64,000 bases of DNA from Ganoderma boninense (GCA_002900995.3 CM035304.1:5534134-5598133), one strand, 5' to 3'; numbered from the stretch's first letter, positions 32,651 through 45,040 are shown. The notes: a model not told the origin generated them from the sequence alone. Program-made: numbers and translations.

Positions 32651-33568
32651 TGGACTCCGGTTCCCTGTGAAGTTATGAATACTGGTGTTAGCCGCATTAG
32701 CAGGCTTAGGTGAGAAATGATAGGTTCAAGGGAACTTACTCGAGATAGCAGGAGGCTCCACAGATTGCGGAGCCTGAGGAAAGGGTGAATCTGAGGGAGA
32801 CTCGGGGACGAGATCTATATACAGTTCGCCTGGCAGGCGTTCGTTATGGCATGGAGGCGCATGTCACAAGGCTGTCTAGCAGACCTACGTCTCAAGTGCG
32901 GCCGCCGCATCGTGGCACGCCAGTGACGTTGTCTGGGATGAACCAACGTAAGTAACCGGATATTGTGGGCGACGAGGCTGCACGAAAGTATGATATGCAC
33001 AAGCTCCTGCATTAGGGTAGACAGAAACATAGCACTGGTCAGAAAACCGAGCAAAGAAGTGAATGGTTTTGACTTACAGCCAAAGAATCTGTTGAACAAG
33101 TTGAAGTCGTCGTTCGACATGAATCGAGGCCATTACCTACCAGTGCTTAACGATAGGCTTCCCGGGCGTAGTCGGATGTTCACATAAGCTGCTGTTTTCT
33201 CCGATCGAACAAGATGAGAAGTTGGATTTCTGTATGCCCGCACGGTCATGGTTGACGCGTACGTTGGCCTCCACAGCCTGACAGGACGCACGGACTCGAA
33301 CGAAGCTAGTCCCACCATGTGAATGATCAGGCTGCTTCTTCTCAGATGATCTGACTGCATGACGGAGAAAAAGCAATCAGTGCCAGCATGAGACTGATTA
33401 GCGGTGTGCTCACGGCATTCGATTAGTGCAGTTATCGGCATATTGTACACGATGCATGAGTCATACAACAAAGCAAAAAACTAAGTTACTTAGCAAAGCG
33501 AGCGACAATCCACGGAGAGAACGTCGAGCGGGGAGAAGACAGAGGGAAACCGGGTGTCCAGATAGCGA
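32651..33568. other. Intergenic HET1 to SPT5
   Basis: Promoter of HET1 and 3' UTR of SPT5, both on the minus strand. The part from about 33412 was copied into the partial SPT5 duplicate. No further gene is recognised. Confidence 0.45.
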
Positions 33569-36500
33569 TCACCTGATAAAGTTCCCCACCTCGTCGACCT
33601 GCTTGATGCGCACGAGCTTGTCCGGCGAGCTGTCGATGACAAGGAACGTCGCCTTCGTCGTGAGCACCATCAGGTTCGCCGTCTCGATCGCCTCCACCCG
33701 CGCCTCCTGGCCCTTGCCCTGCGCCCCCGACAGGATGATGACGTCCTCGCCCTTGCGTTCGGGGTGCACTGGCCACAGGTAGTTGACCGGCACGGTGAGA
33801 ATCGGCTGCAGCGGGTTCACGGGCTCGAGGAAGCGCACGCGCGCCGTCGACGCGAACGAGTCGTTCTGCGTGTCGAGCACGGAGAGCACGACGCCCTGCT
33901 TGTCCTCGCAGTCGCCGTTGTGCCACGGGTTCCCGTGCTGCGGCGCGGACCCCCGAATCTGGACCATGATCCCTTTGACCTTGTTCGCGAGCTCGGGCTC
34001 CAGCAGCCACTTCGAGGACAACTCTGAAGAAGCTTTGTTCGGTGATGGGCTAGGGAGAACGAAACGGAGAGACCCACCGAATATCGATTCGCTCGTGCCA
34101 TAGCCGCCACCACCCATGACTCCCGGCGTTTGAGGGTAGCTGCTCGTCTGTGCCGGCGTCTGGTATTCGTACACGCCAGGAGTCTGGATAGACGAGTACG
34201 TTGCAGGCGTCGGAGCTCCCGGTGTAAACGCAGCAGTGTAGGGTGTTGGCGCAGACCGAGGATCCTATGGGAAGAGGATGCCAATACACAATCAGCTACG
34301 GGCACAGCAAGGCCGCTATCGCACTTACCCAGGCATCCCATCCTGACCCCGCGGCCGGCCGTCCAGGTGTGGCGCCGCCCCATGTTGACGCACCGCCGTT
34401 GTTTGCGCCGCCGGCATAAGTGTTGGGTGTACGCGAGGAAGAGTTCCACGCGGGAGTCTTGCCTCCCTGGTTGTACGGATTGGGAGTCCGTGCGGTCGCG
34501 TCCCATGCCGGCGTCTTTCCGTGCTCCGCATACGGGTTCGGCGTACGCGAGTTCGCAGACCACGCAGGCGTACGGCTGTCGTTGTACGGGTTCGGCGTCC
34601 GGCCTGTGTTGCCCCAACCCGGTGTCCGCCCACCAGCACCTCCTCCGCCGGCACCACCTTGATTGTACGGATTGGGGGTCTGCGAGCCGCTGCTAAAGCC
34701 AGAGCCAGGAGTGCGCGGAGGGCCCATCATGGCCCTCTCGAGAGGCTCTAGGGAACCATCAATGCTGTAACGATTCGATTAGAAGATATTGTGGGGAAAC
34801 GTCGGGGATCAGACTTACTTCCTTCGCCGCAGCTTGTCCTTATCGATGGTGATGACCTTGTTGCCAGTGAGGAGCTCCACACGAGCATGGGGACCGTTGG
34901 TATCCTTGACCAAGCCGACGTATCCCTTGTTCGGGCCTTTCACGACCATGACAGACACACCGATTAAGCGATCTCGAGGACCACGACCCAGCATGCCGGA
35001 ACCAACCATGCCTCCAGCACCACCGCTGAGAGCAGGGTTCATCTTGGACAGATCGGTGGCACCCAGCTTCATGGCGTTGCCCTTTGGCGCTAATGATACT
35101 AAGGACCGCGCGCGAGTGACAAAGACACCGCCGTTCTCCGCAATATCTCGGTTGTGCAGGAATGCGAAGAAGGATTGGTGAGTGTGCAAAACTCGGCCTT
35201 TCCGACCCTACGAAGCCGAATCAGTCAGGATCACAGGACGCGAGGGTATGAAAGCATACCTCGCCATCGACCTCCTTCATGTTGTCCCCTATGCGCAATT
35301 CGTGTCCCTCCGAATCCATAGCGATCGCGCGATGCGAGTCTCGCCGCATCGTGATCTGATGGGGCTGGACGAGGCGGACTTGTCCGTTCTGATCCAGGAC
35401 ACGGAACGAATCGCGCTCGGTCTTGAAGATGACACCGATAGTCTGTTGGCTGGACAGACAGAAGTAAGACAAATGGAGCACTAGGGCGGGCATTCGCGGC
35501 TTACTCGATCTGAACCAGATCGTGCAACTCGTAGTTGCCGACAATGTTGGTTCCTGTACCAACTTCAGCTGCTTCACGAAGGTCTTTCGAGAAGACAGAG
35601 ACCTATTAAGAAAGCATGCCATTGTAAGCTCGTGGCAGCGGAGACGTCGCATCCAAGAACATCCAACTTACCTCCTGCATCGACATGTCGGACAGGAAGG
35701 TGACGACATTGTCTAGGACTGAGACGACCAAACCTGTTTCGTCCGCATTCTTCCCTGTCATGACCTTGACATGGTCTCCCGGTTTGAAACGCTTCCGCAC
35801 GCTGCGCGCAGGTATTTGCACTCGCTGCCCGTCGAAGTCCACGCCCTCAGGCTCGATCGTGACGACATCCTGCTCGATACTGTGCACGGTTCCGTGGACA
35901 CCGGACTGCTCCCCCTCGAAGACCTCAACGTGGTCACCCGGCTGAAGCACCGAAATCGCTGCTTTGCGAGAGGCCTCGGCGATAATGGACAGATCCACGT
36001 TCGCCTCGTTCTCGGTGCCGTCTTGACCCCTCGTGAACCGTGTGATCTCGTCCAGCGTCGGGTTGACATCGTCGAGCTGGAGGGCCGTGAGACGGAAGTC
36101 CTTCTCGATGAAGCCGTCCTTGTACGTGTCGTTCTGGAAGACGTAGACCTGATTCCGTTTCGATACTGACTTCCGCCCGTACACCTTGACGACCTCCTCG
36201 TAGTTGAAGAAGCGCTGTGGCGGACGCATGCTGAAGGAGGATAGGCCAGCTCCGGGCTTCTTCCGTTTCTTGCCGTCGAGCATGACGTCGTCTTTGGGGT
36301 TCAGGTCGATACGAGGGATGAACTTGAGCCCTACTTCCTCCCCGTTCTCCGTGATATCCATGACCTGAGCGAGGTCACCTTGGTACTTGCCGCGACGGAT
36401 GCGGACCCAGCTTCCAGGCGTCACAGTGAGCTCTTGCTGCTTGATTTGCAGAAGGCTCGCCATCTCCTCGATAGGGACGAGGACAATGCCGCGACTGGGG

Positions 36501-37399
36501 AAGACGCCAACAAGACCGTTGATAGCCTCACTGACTTGCTTCGCGCTGCGAGCTTCGACATAGATCATACCGGATAGAGAGTCGCGTTGGAATGCGGATA
36601 ATATTTGAAGGGGGCGTGTGCCAAACGCGAGGTCGATGGCTTTTCGCATTAGACTGAAGACGATGTCTCGTTCTTTGCCGGGCTAGCCAATCGAAAATGT
36701 GAGCGCAGGAAACATGCAACAACAAGGGCTGAAAACTGACCTTGACTCGCACTTGCCACAAGTTTGCGTCATGCACGGACGGCATAAGGAGCCGCTGCGG
36801 CACGTCGCTCATCTCTCCAGTATACCGCACGGCCGTCCGTCTATAACGTTGACTGATGTCTTCGGCCACTTGCTCCAGGTCGCGGTCGTCCATCTCCCGG
36901 ACACGTCGGTCATAACGCGCGTGGTCAGCGGTTCGACGGACAGCATCATAGTCCTCCTCGCCATCAATGCCCGCATCCGCGATGAACTGGTCTGTAATAC
37001 GGGTGAGAACGCGCAAGCGCGTCAAAAGGTGGGAGCGCACCTTTATCATACTCGTCCTCTTCTTCCTCCTCATCCTCATCCTCATCGACTTCAGCCTCCA
37101 AATCAATGAACCGGTTGACTGCGGAGCGTTTGTGCCGGTGCTAGACGAGTCTTAGCAGAACGCGAATAGAATTCGGGAGTACAACGCACCTTGGAGCGTT
37201 TTTGCCCGCGCCTGGCTCCTTCGTCCTCTGCCTCCTCTTCCTCATCATCCTCCTCCTCTTCGTCCTCCTCTTCTCCTTCGTCCTCATCGTCATCGTAGTC
37301 CCGTCTTCGACTTTTAGGCGGTCTCTTCTCCTGACCCTCCTCGGCATCTTCGACAGCGTCGCCGCTGTTCAACAGGAGATCATCCTCAATGTCTGACAT
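33569..37399 (-). CDS. SPT5: Transcription elongation factor SPT5
   Basis: Nine exons: 37399-37190, 37140-37041, 36991-36741, 36682-35672, 35602-35505, 35449-35260, 35207-34819, 34764-34329 and 34264-33569. All have GT-AG junctions in consistent phase and together give 1126 residues. SPT5 with SPT4 forms DSIF, which rides on RNA polymerase II and promotes elongation. Regions in order are an acidic N-terminus with Asp/Glu runs (about 30-110), a NusG-like NGN domain (about 188-270, AFGTRPLQILSAF, GMIYVEARSAKQVSEAINGL), and several KOW segments (PGSWVRIRRGKYQGDLAQV, PGDHVEVFEGEQSGVHGTV, PGDHVKVMTGKNADETGLVV, VVKGPNKGYVGLVKDTNG). A C-terminal repeat region follows (about 760-895), built of TPNPY and TPAW units, then a final KOW-like segment. 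The C-terminal repeats are the expected target of CDK9/Bur1 kinase. It is intact; a partial copy lies at 24369-25520. Divergent from the F-box gene. Confidence 0.95.
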
Positions 37400-37715
37400 G
37401 ATAAGGAGAAGAGGAGGGGAAGAAGGTGGTGGTAGGAGGGTAAGCTCTGCCAGTCCCGCTGCTCTTGCCTTGACCCTGTCGACGCCGGTGCCACAACTTG
37501 TGGCGGAACTTGAAAGCGATACTGCTGAGTTGACTATTGTCTGTCGGATATCAAAATCGGGCTTCGAAATCGACACACCAGCGCTTCCCGGGGTGTCTTC
37601 CCCTCGGGCCTCAGAATCAGATCCAGACCCTGGCTGCGACTGTCTTGTCTCCCACTCGAGTCTGCTCCCTCTTGCGTCGATTCTAGGGTGGTCAAACGGT
37701 GCAGGAGCCGCTGGA
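37400..37715. promoter_or_regulatory. Shared divergent promoter, SPT5 / F-box gene
   Basis: 316 bp separate the two start codons. No TATA box was identified. An open frame crosses it on the plus strand but adds nothing homologous to F-box proteins before ATG 37716. Confidence 0.4.
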
Positions 37716-39477
37716 ATGACTGGACAATTAGCTCAATTCTTAGACCTTCCGGTGGAGCTACTTCCGATTGTCGTGCAACATATCGTACGCCCCAGTCACC
37801 TCGCCGCTGTATGCCTTGTCAACCAATCGTTCCACACATTTGCCGTTCCCCTGCTTTATGAACGCATCTTCATATATGCTTGGCACAAGGAAGGGAAGAC
37901 CAAGGTACGTCCCTTTACAACTCAATGCAACGACTGATGACTATCTTGCCTAGGTCCTTAAACTTTTCAAGACGTTAGCGGACTATCCGCACCTCGCGAA
38001 ACTTGTGCAACAACTAGGTATGCCTGTGTTTTCCCCACCTCCAAATCCCTCTCCCACAGGTCTTTAATCACATCCAAGCAGTAATTCGAGACTTCCCCAA
38101 AGCACTTCAATCCGAAGACCACGATGCTATCCTCGAGCACTGCTTGGCTGGAGTACGCAACTGTGTTCATCTTCGGGCTTGTACTTGGACTCGCCATGGG
38201 TCCCTTACCTCTCCTGTCTTGGAAACCTTGGCAGACTGTTCTCGGCTTCAAGAACTGGAGATCAACGGCGAAAATACTGGTTATTACGACCCGCGGATCC
38301 TGCCGCGGTTCTCGCATCTTCACAAGCTCTCCCTCATAATGCCTAGTACCGCGGTCATCGGCGTTTTGTTACCTTGGGCCAGAAATACAAGTCAGACTCT
38401 GAATCATCTCAGCGTGATCTGCAAGGCGAGCAAACCGTCGGCCCTCACTGAGAACGTTGTGTTGACGCCGTCCTTGGTAGTCATCAACCCGCTTCAACGA
38501 TGGCGTCCTCCATGATATCGCGCCTCATGCCACCAACTTGGAATATGCTTACTTTGTCGGCTGCCCTAAGATCACACACGACGGTCTATGGACCTTACTG
38601 TCCACCAACTACAAGGGGATCGTTGGCCTCGGTATGGAGGGCCTGTCGACCGCGTTTGTAAGAGCTCGCCATCGTTCACGGACGTCTGTATCTGATGTTT
38701 TTCTCCCATCTAGGACATGCGCGTCTTCAGTGACCAATGCAACCGCGCAGGCACACTTTCACGTCTCCGTTCCATCACTCTTACCGTTGACGAGCACACA
38801 TCCCTTGTGGAATGGCAACAACACGTTCTGAGCCTACTCTCAAATGCGCCTCTTCAACGATTCCATATATCAACTGTTGGGGGACACGTCGGGCACCGCC
38901 TTAGTGATGAGTTCTGCAGCGCTATCGTCACAGCACACGGCAGTCGTTTAACCCGTTTTTCGGTGCACCGTATGCGCATGAGCATCAACTCTATCGCAGA
39001 CATCTGTAGACGGTGCATCGCGCTGGAGCAACTCTTCGTAGTCGTGGAGCAGAACGATCTTGTGGGTATTTCTATGCAACCAGATCATGTGCGAATGTGC
39101 GTTCATCCTCCTGCACTTACAGGATGCCCTCGGACCGTGCCTCGCAGAAGCTCCTAGGTTGCGGGAAGTGCATGTCAATCGACCTCTTGATTTTGGCTCG
39201 GAAGAGGTTCCAAAGCAGTCGTATGAACAGATCCTTTCGATCGTGCGCCAATGCCGGCCGTCTGTGCGGCAGTTCGGTTTCAACACCCGTGTTTTCCAGG
39301 TGCGAATATCCCCCTTTTCCGGGAATTCATGTTCCTAGCTGACCGTGACGCGTGCTGAACCTGCAGGTCAATCGCACCTTACGCCCTGCAGAAGACATGT
39401 TGATGACGATGGAGGTCACTCTCTCTCCCTACGAAAATCCAGAGATCCCAGAGCAGTTCCTCGTAGTACGGACCTGA
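37716..39477 (+). CDS. F-box / leucine-rich protein
   Basis: Readable exons are 37716-37904, 37954-38017, 38082 to about 38400-38480, about 38485-38657, 38714-39061, 39123-39300 and 39367-39477. The protein starts MTGQLAQFLDLPVELLPIVV with an F-box (residues about 8-45: LPVELLPIVVQHIVRPSHL, VCLVNQSFH). Leucine-rich repeats follow (LETLADCSRLQELEING, LEYAYFVGCPKITHDGL, RLTRFSVHRMRMSINSIADI). It ends PEIPEQFLVVRT, a tail I associate with a common agaricomycete F-box family. Such proteins recruit targets to SCF ubiquitin ligases. Between about 38,430 and 38,500 the frame changes. A 67-nt intron beginning GTGATC after CTCAGC and ending TTGGTAG would restore it, but its donor is weak, so a 1-base loss is the alternative. 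The start and remaining junctions are clear. Confidence 0.75.
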
Positions 39478-39953
39478 GGCCCGAGGCGTTAAGTGCTGTC
39501 GGTCGATAGAGCAATCTAGATGCCCTGTACGGTCAAGTTGTTCGACTGTCGTGGGTACGGAACTGCGGTAGCGCCCAATGCTTCGAACTTCGAAGATGCG
39601 GTCCGCACACCGCAATCGCCTTTTCAGCTTCTCCTTCGCATCCAGCTACCAAAGACGTCGAGCACTGACTCCGCTCGAGGTTGGAATCTGTTCCCTGTAC
39701 GTAGATGACGTTCCATTTGGCCTTGCATGTGAATGACTAAACCGGCTCGTAATAGGGTCGGCCCCGACTCAGATCAGCTCAGATCCCAGCCATATATATA
39801 ATCTGCACCTCACCGAACGCTCCCCAGCATCAACAGGCACGAAATCCACAACCACATTCTCTGAGTCTCAGATCACAATCCTCAGGTGCGCTGTTCCCTG
39901 CCGTCCCGCCGCGCCGAAACAAGCCTCTTATCGCGTGATTGCAGACATCCCCA
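39478..39953. other. Intergenic, promoter of the DUF302-like gene
   Basis: 3' flank of the F-box gene and the upstream region of the next gene. It contains the TATA-like run at 39793-39801. Confidence 0.45.
39793..39801 (+). promoter_or_regulatory. TATA box candidate for the DUF302-like gene
   Basis: TATATATAA lies about 153 bp upstream of ATG 39954, in a short AT-rich patch. Confidence 0.45.
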
Positions 39954-40570
39954 ATGTCGAAATCCGTCGTCGAGTACACGGCCCGCCGGGTCATGTACGA
40001 CACAGCCCTCCCTATTGCCGAAGTCATCACGCGCCTCGACAAAGAAGTCAACAAGGCCGGCGGCGGGCCCGAAGTGTTCCGCCTCCTCTCTACCGCACAG
40101 ACCCGGGCCGAGCTCGAGGACGGCATGACCACGCTCGCCGCGGGCCGCGACTTTGTGTACGTTTCAGTGTGCTATCGCCGCTCTCCATTGCTCCCCGGCA
40201 CTTAGCACTGGGTACTGACCGCGGATTGTGGTACAGGTATTTCTTGGGGATGACATACCACAGGTGGCTGAACGCCTACAAGGGTGCGACGGACACGCCG
40301 CAGACGTACGGGTACTTGTTTGGGAACCCGCTCGTCGCGCAGACGATGCTCCGGCATGACCTCACCGCCGCGCTGCACGTCCCGCCGAAGATCGTCATCG
40401 TGGAGAAGGCGGACGGGAGCGGGACGAGGGTGGTGTACGACGACCCCGCGTCTATCATCGCTGTCCCGAGTGTGAGCGGAGAGAGCGTGAACCCGGAGCT
40501 GGTTGAGGCGGCCGAGATGCTGAGTCGGAAGTTCGAGGCGTTGATCGAGACGATCACAAAGGCGGACTAA
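39954..40570 (+). CDS. DUF302-like small protein
   Basis: Two exons, 39954-40156 and 40237-40570, encode 178 residues; the 80-nt intron has donor GTACGT and acceptor GTACAG. It starts MSKSVVEYTARRVMYDT. The body has the pattern I associate with DUF302 (TT1751-like fold) proteins of fungi: YFLGMTYHRWLNAYKG, TPQTYGYLFGNPLVAQTML, LHVPPKIVIVEKADGSG, TRVVYDDPASI. The C-terminus is a short helix (MLSRKFEALIETITKAD). There is no signal peptide or membrane segment, so it is probably cytosolic. The biochemical role of this domain in fungi is not known to me. The gene has its own TATA-like element and is convergent with HET2, whose stop lies 238 bp away. Confidence 0.8.
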
Positions 40571-40807
40571 TTGTCTCTATATTCTGTAGCCACAGTCGTA
40601 TTGTACAAGTTTATCATCCGGCGCAAGAGAGGAGGCGAAGCAAACCACTTCTTGAGTAACGGACACTTCGTAAGTAAGGGAAGAGAACGTACGTTGAATC
40701 CCACTGACCTTCTGCCGATCAGAAACAAACAGCAAGTATCTGCACTCTTTTTGAAGCCTAGGCCTTAACGGCGCCCGCTATTCAAACCCTCCACGTCTCG
40801 ACACCTC

Positions 40808-43800
40808 CTACGTTGTCGTATTCAGAGCGACGGCACCAGGAGTGGTTGGCTCCTCTCCTTCCGACTCCTGTGTGCGTGCATCGCCATCATCCTTCTCGCC
40901 CTTCGTTCCAGCGGCGGAAGACGTAAGTAACTCTGGCGAAAACGTGTGCGGTGACGCTGGCTGCGACACGACGTCGACGGTAATGCAGTACTCGCCGAGC
41001 CATACGAGGTCGAAGCCGAGGCGCAGAATTAGCCTCTCGAGCCCAGTCGGCACCATGAGTTCGACGTCCTCCTGGGGCACCTCCCAGTACCAGCCTTCCG
41101 ATTGTTCCATGACACCCCACGAATACCAGGATTCTGGTCGCCATGCGTCCCATTCCACTGTCTGACTGTCGTCCGGCCTGATGAATCCAGGGTCGATCCC
41201 GGGTCTCTGGGAGAAGACGGGCTTGATGCAAGCGCGGAAGGTCAGCGTCTGCTTCCCGTCTGAGCGTGTGGAGAGGTCGTAGAAATAATGAATATCGATG
41301 GTAAGATGGGTATCGGAGAGAGTGAGGTGGTAGGAATCGAGGTGGTGTTCATGAGACCGTCTAAAGTAGACCTCGTAGCCTTGCGCCAACAGCGCACGCC
41401 TGACTTGTTCCGGGAGCGTCAAGATGATGCTGCTGTGGGGTTCATGCAGCACGCAGTAGTCGTTATCGCTCTCATAAAGGTCTTTCGGGTTCCCAGGCTC
41501 TTGGAGCAGGGAGCCACTACGGTGATCGATATCCGCGAGCACGTAGTATTCGGATTGCCATGCCAAGTCCAAGCCGAGGCGGAGCGTTAGCGAGTCTCCA
41601 GTCGGCGTATTGAGTGTGACTTGTTCAGAACCTAGACACCAGGACAGTACGCCCATGTCGCGCCATGTTACGAGGTATGGGCCGTCCTGATACCTCTCCG
41701 AGTCGTCAGTTGTGACGGTCGACGATTCCACGGTGATGCGAGCTACGATCACGAGTTGAGCCGGTCGTGTGGTGGCGGCGTCGGCCGCGTAAAAGTACTT
41801 GATGAAGATGGTGTACTCCGAGCTGGCGTTGAAAAGTTCGAGGGAGTAAGAATGGAGGCTCTCTGCATCTGCGAGTGGGTGGCGGGGGCCTTCAAACCGG
41901 ACAGAGAATCCACGCATCTCCAGCGCTCTGTGGACCGACCCCAGCATCGTCAACCTGAGGTCCTTTTGCCACATATCCAGCTGGGAGGAGAGGGGCTCCG
42001 GGACAGCCCTCGTTGAGAAGTTCGCGGAAGCTTGAGCGGTGCTGGGTGCGACCTCGATATGGATATGGTAGTGAGCCTGGGATGGAGACGCGAGACTGAG
42101 TCTGAGCCGTAACACCACCTGCTCTCCCGTGGGTGCGATCAGGTCGACGCGCCTGAGAGGCAGATTCATTTCCCATGGTATTACAGTGACCCAGATAGCA
42201 GAGGTGTAAGCCGGGGTGTTCTGAACCGCGTTCTCGTCTGAGTCAGGGGAAAGCACCCACATGCGGGCCTCGAGTGCCATGGCGTGGGGAATGTCACCAA
42301 TTAGTATGTGTCGGTAGTGTATATGTATGTTGAATGAGGTGTGGGTGAGTGTGAGGGAATGAGATTGGGATTGGGAATGGGAACGGGATTGGGATCGGGA
42401 AGGATGTTTTGTCGGATTCGCATGCCGGAGATCTGAGACGGTGAAGCCGTGATGTTGAAGGGCAATCTGAGCCCACCTCGGGAGCGACAGCCTGAATGCG
42501 CTAGTAGTAATATTTTCCGCTAGCCGTTCAGGATTGGAGAATCCAGGAGAGGGAAGGTAGACAGTCGTTGTGCGTAACTGCATGGAGGCTTTTGCACGGA
42601 CGAGGTCATCGAGTGAAATCGTGAATATGAAATCGTAGCTGCCTCTCCCGAGAAAGGCTCCGCTTTCCTGGGACGGTATATGGAGGAGTTCAACACCGTA
42701 CTTAGGGCCATCAGTCGTATAACATAGTCTGCTCAGGAGCCTCTCTCGATCATGAGAATCCTGGCACGCGAGGATAGCGAGGTACCATGTGACCACTCTG
42801 TCTGATCCAGCAATGGACAGCGTATGCGCGACGGCCTGTACGGGGACGATACAGAGCTGTGTGCGGAGACCATAGGGAGTGGGGGTATATTTTTCGATCG
42901 GGAGTCGTAGGGATTCGAACTTGTGACCAGACGCAGGAACGATCCTGCCCTTAGACAAGTTGAAGGATCTGGGAGATGATGCAAAAGGTGAGTCGGGAGA
43001 GGCCTCAAAGATCCAAACTTTCGAAGGCTCCTGGGGAATAGGCCGACATACATCGGCCCAAGCGAACAGACTCTGGTCAGGGATCCGCTGTAGTATCTCC
43101 GCCTGCAGCCGTTGGAAGGCATGCGCGCCCTCCCCGTAAAGCGGAGGCATCGTGATTCCGAAAATACCCAGCAACGAGTAGGCCCGGTCCTCAACCCTAG
43201 TTGCCTTGCGTTTGGAGGCCCACCGCATTCGCTCCGCGACACTCTCTTCGGCCAGCGCCTTCTCGTGCGTCAACGTTTGCCGATCGATATACGTGACCTC
43301 CTGGATGAGATCCGCGAGCGCGTCCTTCGTGCCGATGGGCTGCCAGTCTTGCGAGAGGAAAACGACTACTCGGGGCGCGATGAGCTCCTGGAGGGTCCAA
43401 GCGCGCGTGAACCATCGGCTCGACCGGAATTTGGAGCGCCTCGCTCTCATGTCGTCAGTGGAGGGAACATCGGAGAGGAAGGCATAGCAAATCTGTGCGC
43501 CACCATACCAGGTGAACATCGAGTTGATCGCTTCTGATAGCTCGGAGCTGCTTGTCTTGTCGATGCACGACGAATCGATCCAGATGTAGCCGTAGCCATC
43601 CTGGCGGGCGATCTCGCATGCCTTCCTGATCTTCTCGCAGAGACCAGAGTCGGGGTGCCAGATGAGGCCGCGAACGGTGGATGGAGGAGTTTGAGTCTCG
43701 TCACGATGTTCCGGCCGAGGCGGAGCGACTGAAGAGCCAAGGAGAAAGCAGAGTGCTGCGCGAGCGAGTATCGAGATGAGGAAGCATCCCACTAGCATGA

Positions 43801-44162
43801 ACATCGACGAGGAAGGCCGAGGAATCTGAAATGTAGGTGGTATGGATTGGTCGGAGATGTGTAGCTCTAGAGAACTCAAATGAATCTCTGCGTTCGAGGC
43901 TGAGCGGGTGGTAGCCTGGAGTCGTTCTCCGGTTGAAGGAGACTACACACAAGGTAAGCCTTTGGTTAAACATCAGAAGACAATCATCTCGTAAATCACA
44001 TACAGAAGTCCTATATCTCTCCTGTATCCTCGCGACATCCTGATATGACTGCTCGCCTACGGGTGACCGGTTCCAGGTGTGTGACAAGATAGCGTAAGGA
44101 GGTGTTGTCGACAGGTCGACAAATTCTTCGAAATCTCCGGTCTCCGTGTTTATCAGTCGCAT
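40808..44162 (-). CDS. HET-domain protein 2 with three C-terminal repeats
   Basis: Two exons, 44162-44004 and 43942-40808, encode 1097 residues; the 61-nt intron has donor GTATGT, a TTTAAC branch and a GTGTAG acceptor. Exon 1 holds motif 1 (YAILSHTW, 23-30). Motif 2 is YIWIDSSCIDK (about 173-183) and motif 3 is FTRAWTLQELIAPRVVVFLS. YSLLGIFGITMPPLYGEG follows. About 140 residues separate motifs 1 and 2, including a strongly hydrophobic stretch (MFMLVGCFLISILARAALCF), a possible membrane segment. The C-terminal half has three related modules of about 150 residues (roughly 536-686, 714-862 and 890-1046), each ending in a PTG...LRL...Y signature. A Ser/Gln/His low-complexity run interrupts module 1. 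The gene is intact. Role in non-self recognition or cell death is inferred from the family. Confidence 0.85.
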
Positions 44163-45040
44163 CGCTGATCCTGAGGATGTAAAAGATCTTGAATGATGGT
44201 TGGAATGTTGATGTTCTAGATGGTGTTCGAAGGGACCTACTTGCAATTTGCGGTGCAGTCAGTACTAAAGCCTGTTAAATATTTCGGGTAGGATGAAGCG
44301 ATAGTATGGCACTCACGTGACGACTTGAAGGTAAGGTAGGGGGTTAATGCTGGGATTCCTTCTACAGGAGTATGCTCAAGTGCACAAGGACTGGAGAGTA
44401 TTGGAGGAATGGGGAGAAGACTCTGAAAAACGCGCCGGATTGATGCCAGTGCGTTGATAAAACAACCAAGACGCGCCGCCCCTCTGCCGCCGCGGTTGAG
44501 CGCTCAGCGGGACCCCATGATTAATGCATTCGTACTCCTGCACATGAAGAGAGAAATATGTGAGGCATTTGCCTTAAATTGACGATTATGTCGACGCAGG
44601 TTCGACACGAACGATGATACAAGTTATTGATGCAAATATTGATGTGCCACTGAGTGAGCTTTTACGCATTGTGGAGTGTACTGCAGTTGATGATGGAGGA
44701 TTCTTGTTGAAGTTGAAACCTAAATATGAGAGAATTCTGAGACATGCTGTTATACAGAGGTTTGACCACATTATTCAAGGCAAGCTGGTGTTGGAGGAAC
44801 TTGAAGAAAGCAAACCTGGGGGGAGACGCCTGGGCTGACCTGCAACGTTTGCGCGTCAACACCAACTTGCACACTGCACAGCTAGCGCTCCCCCGATCCC
44901 AACGTACCCGTTTGCAATTACCTTTCTGCTGGCTGTAGTAGATGATCACTCAACTCAGTGTGTCGAAACCAACACATTCGAATTAAGGTATGAGTAGTAA
45001 AATGTATGCATCACTCCCTATCTCTCTTCTCTTGCTGATT
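44163..45040. other. Intergenic with an AT-rich patch
   Basis: Promoter of HET2 (left), then an AT-richer block at about 44560-44800, where a 74-codon frame (MIQVID..., ELLRIVECTAVDDGGF) has codon use unlike its neighbours. It may be a relic of a mobile element or a transferred fragment. I cannot identify it. Confidence 0.35.
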
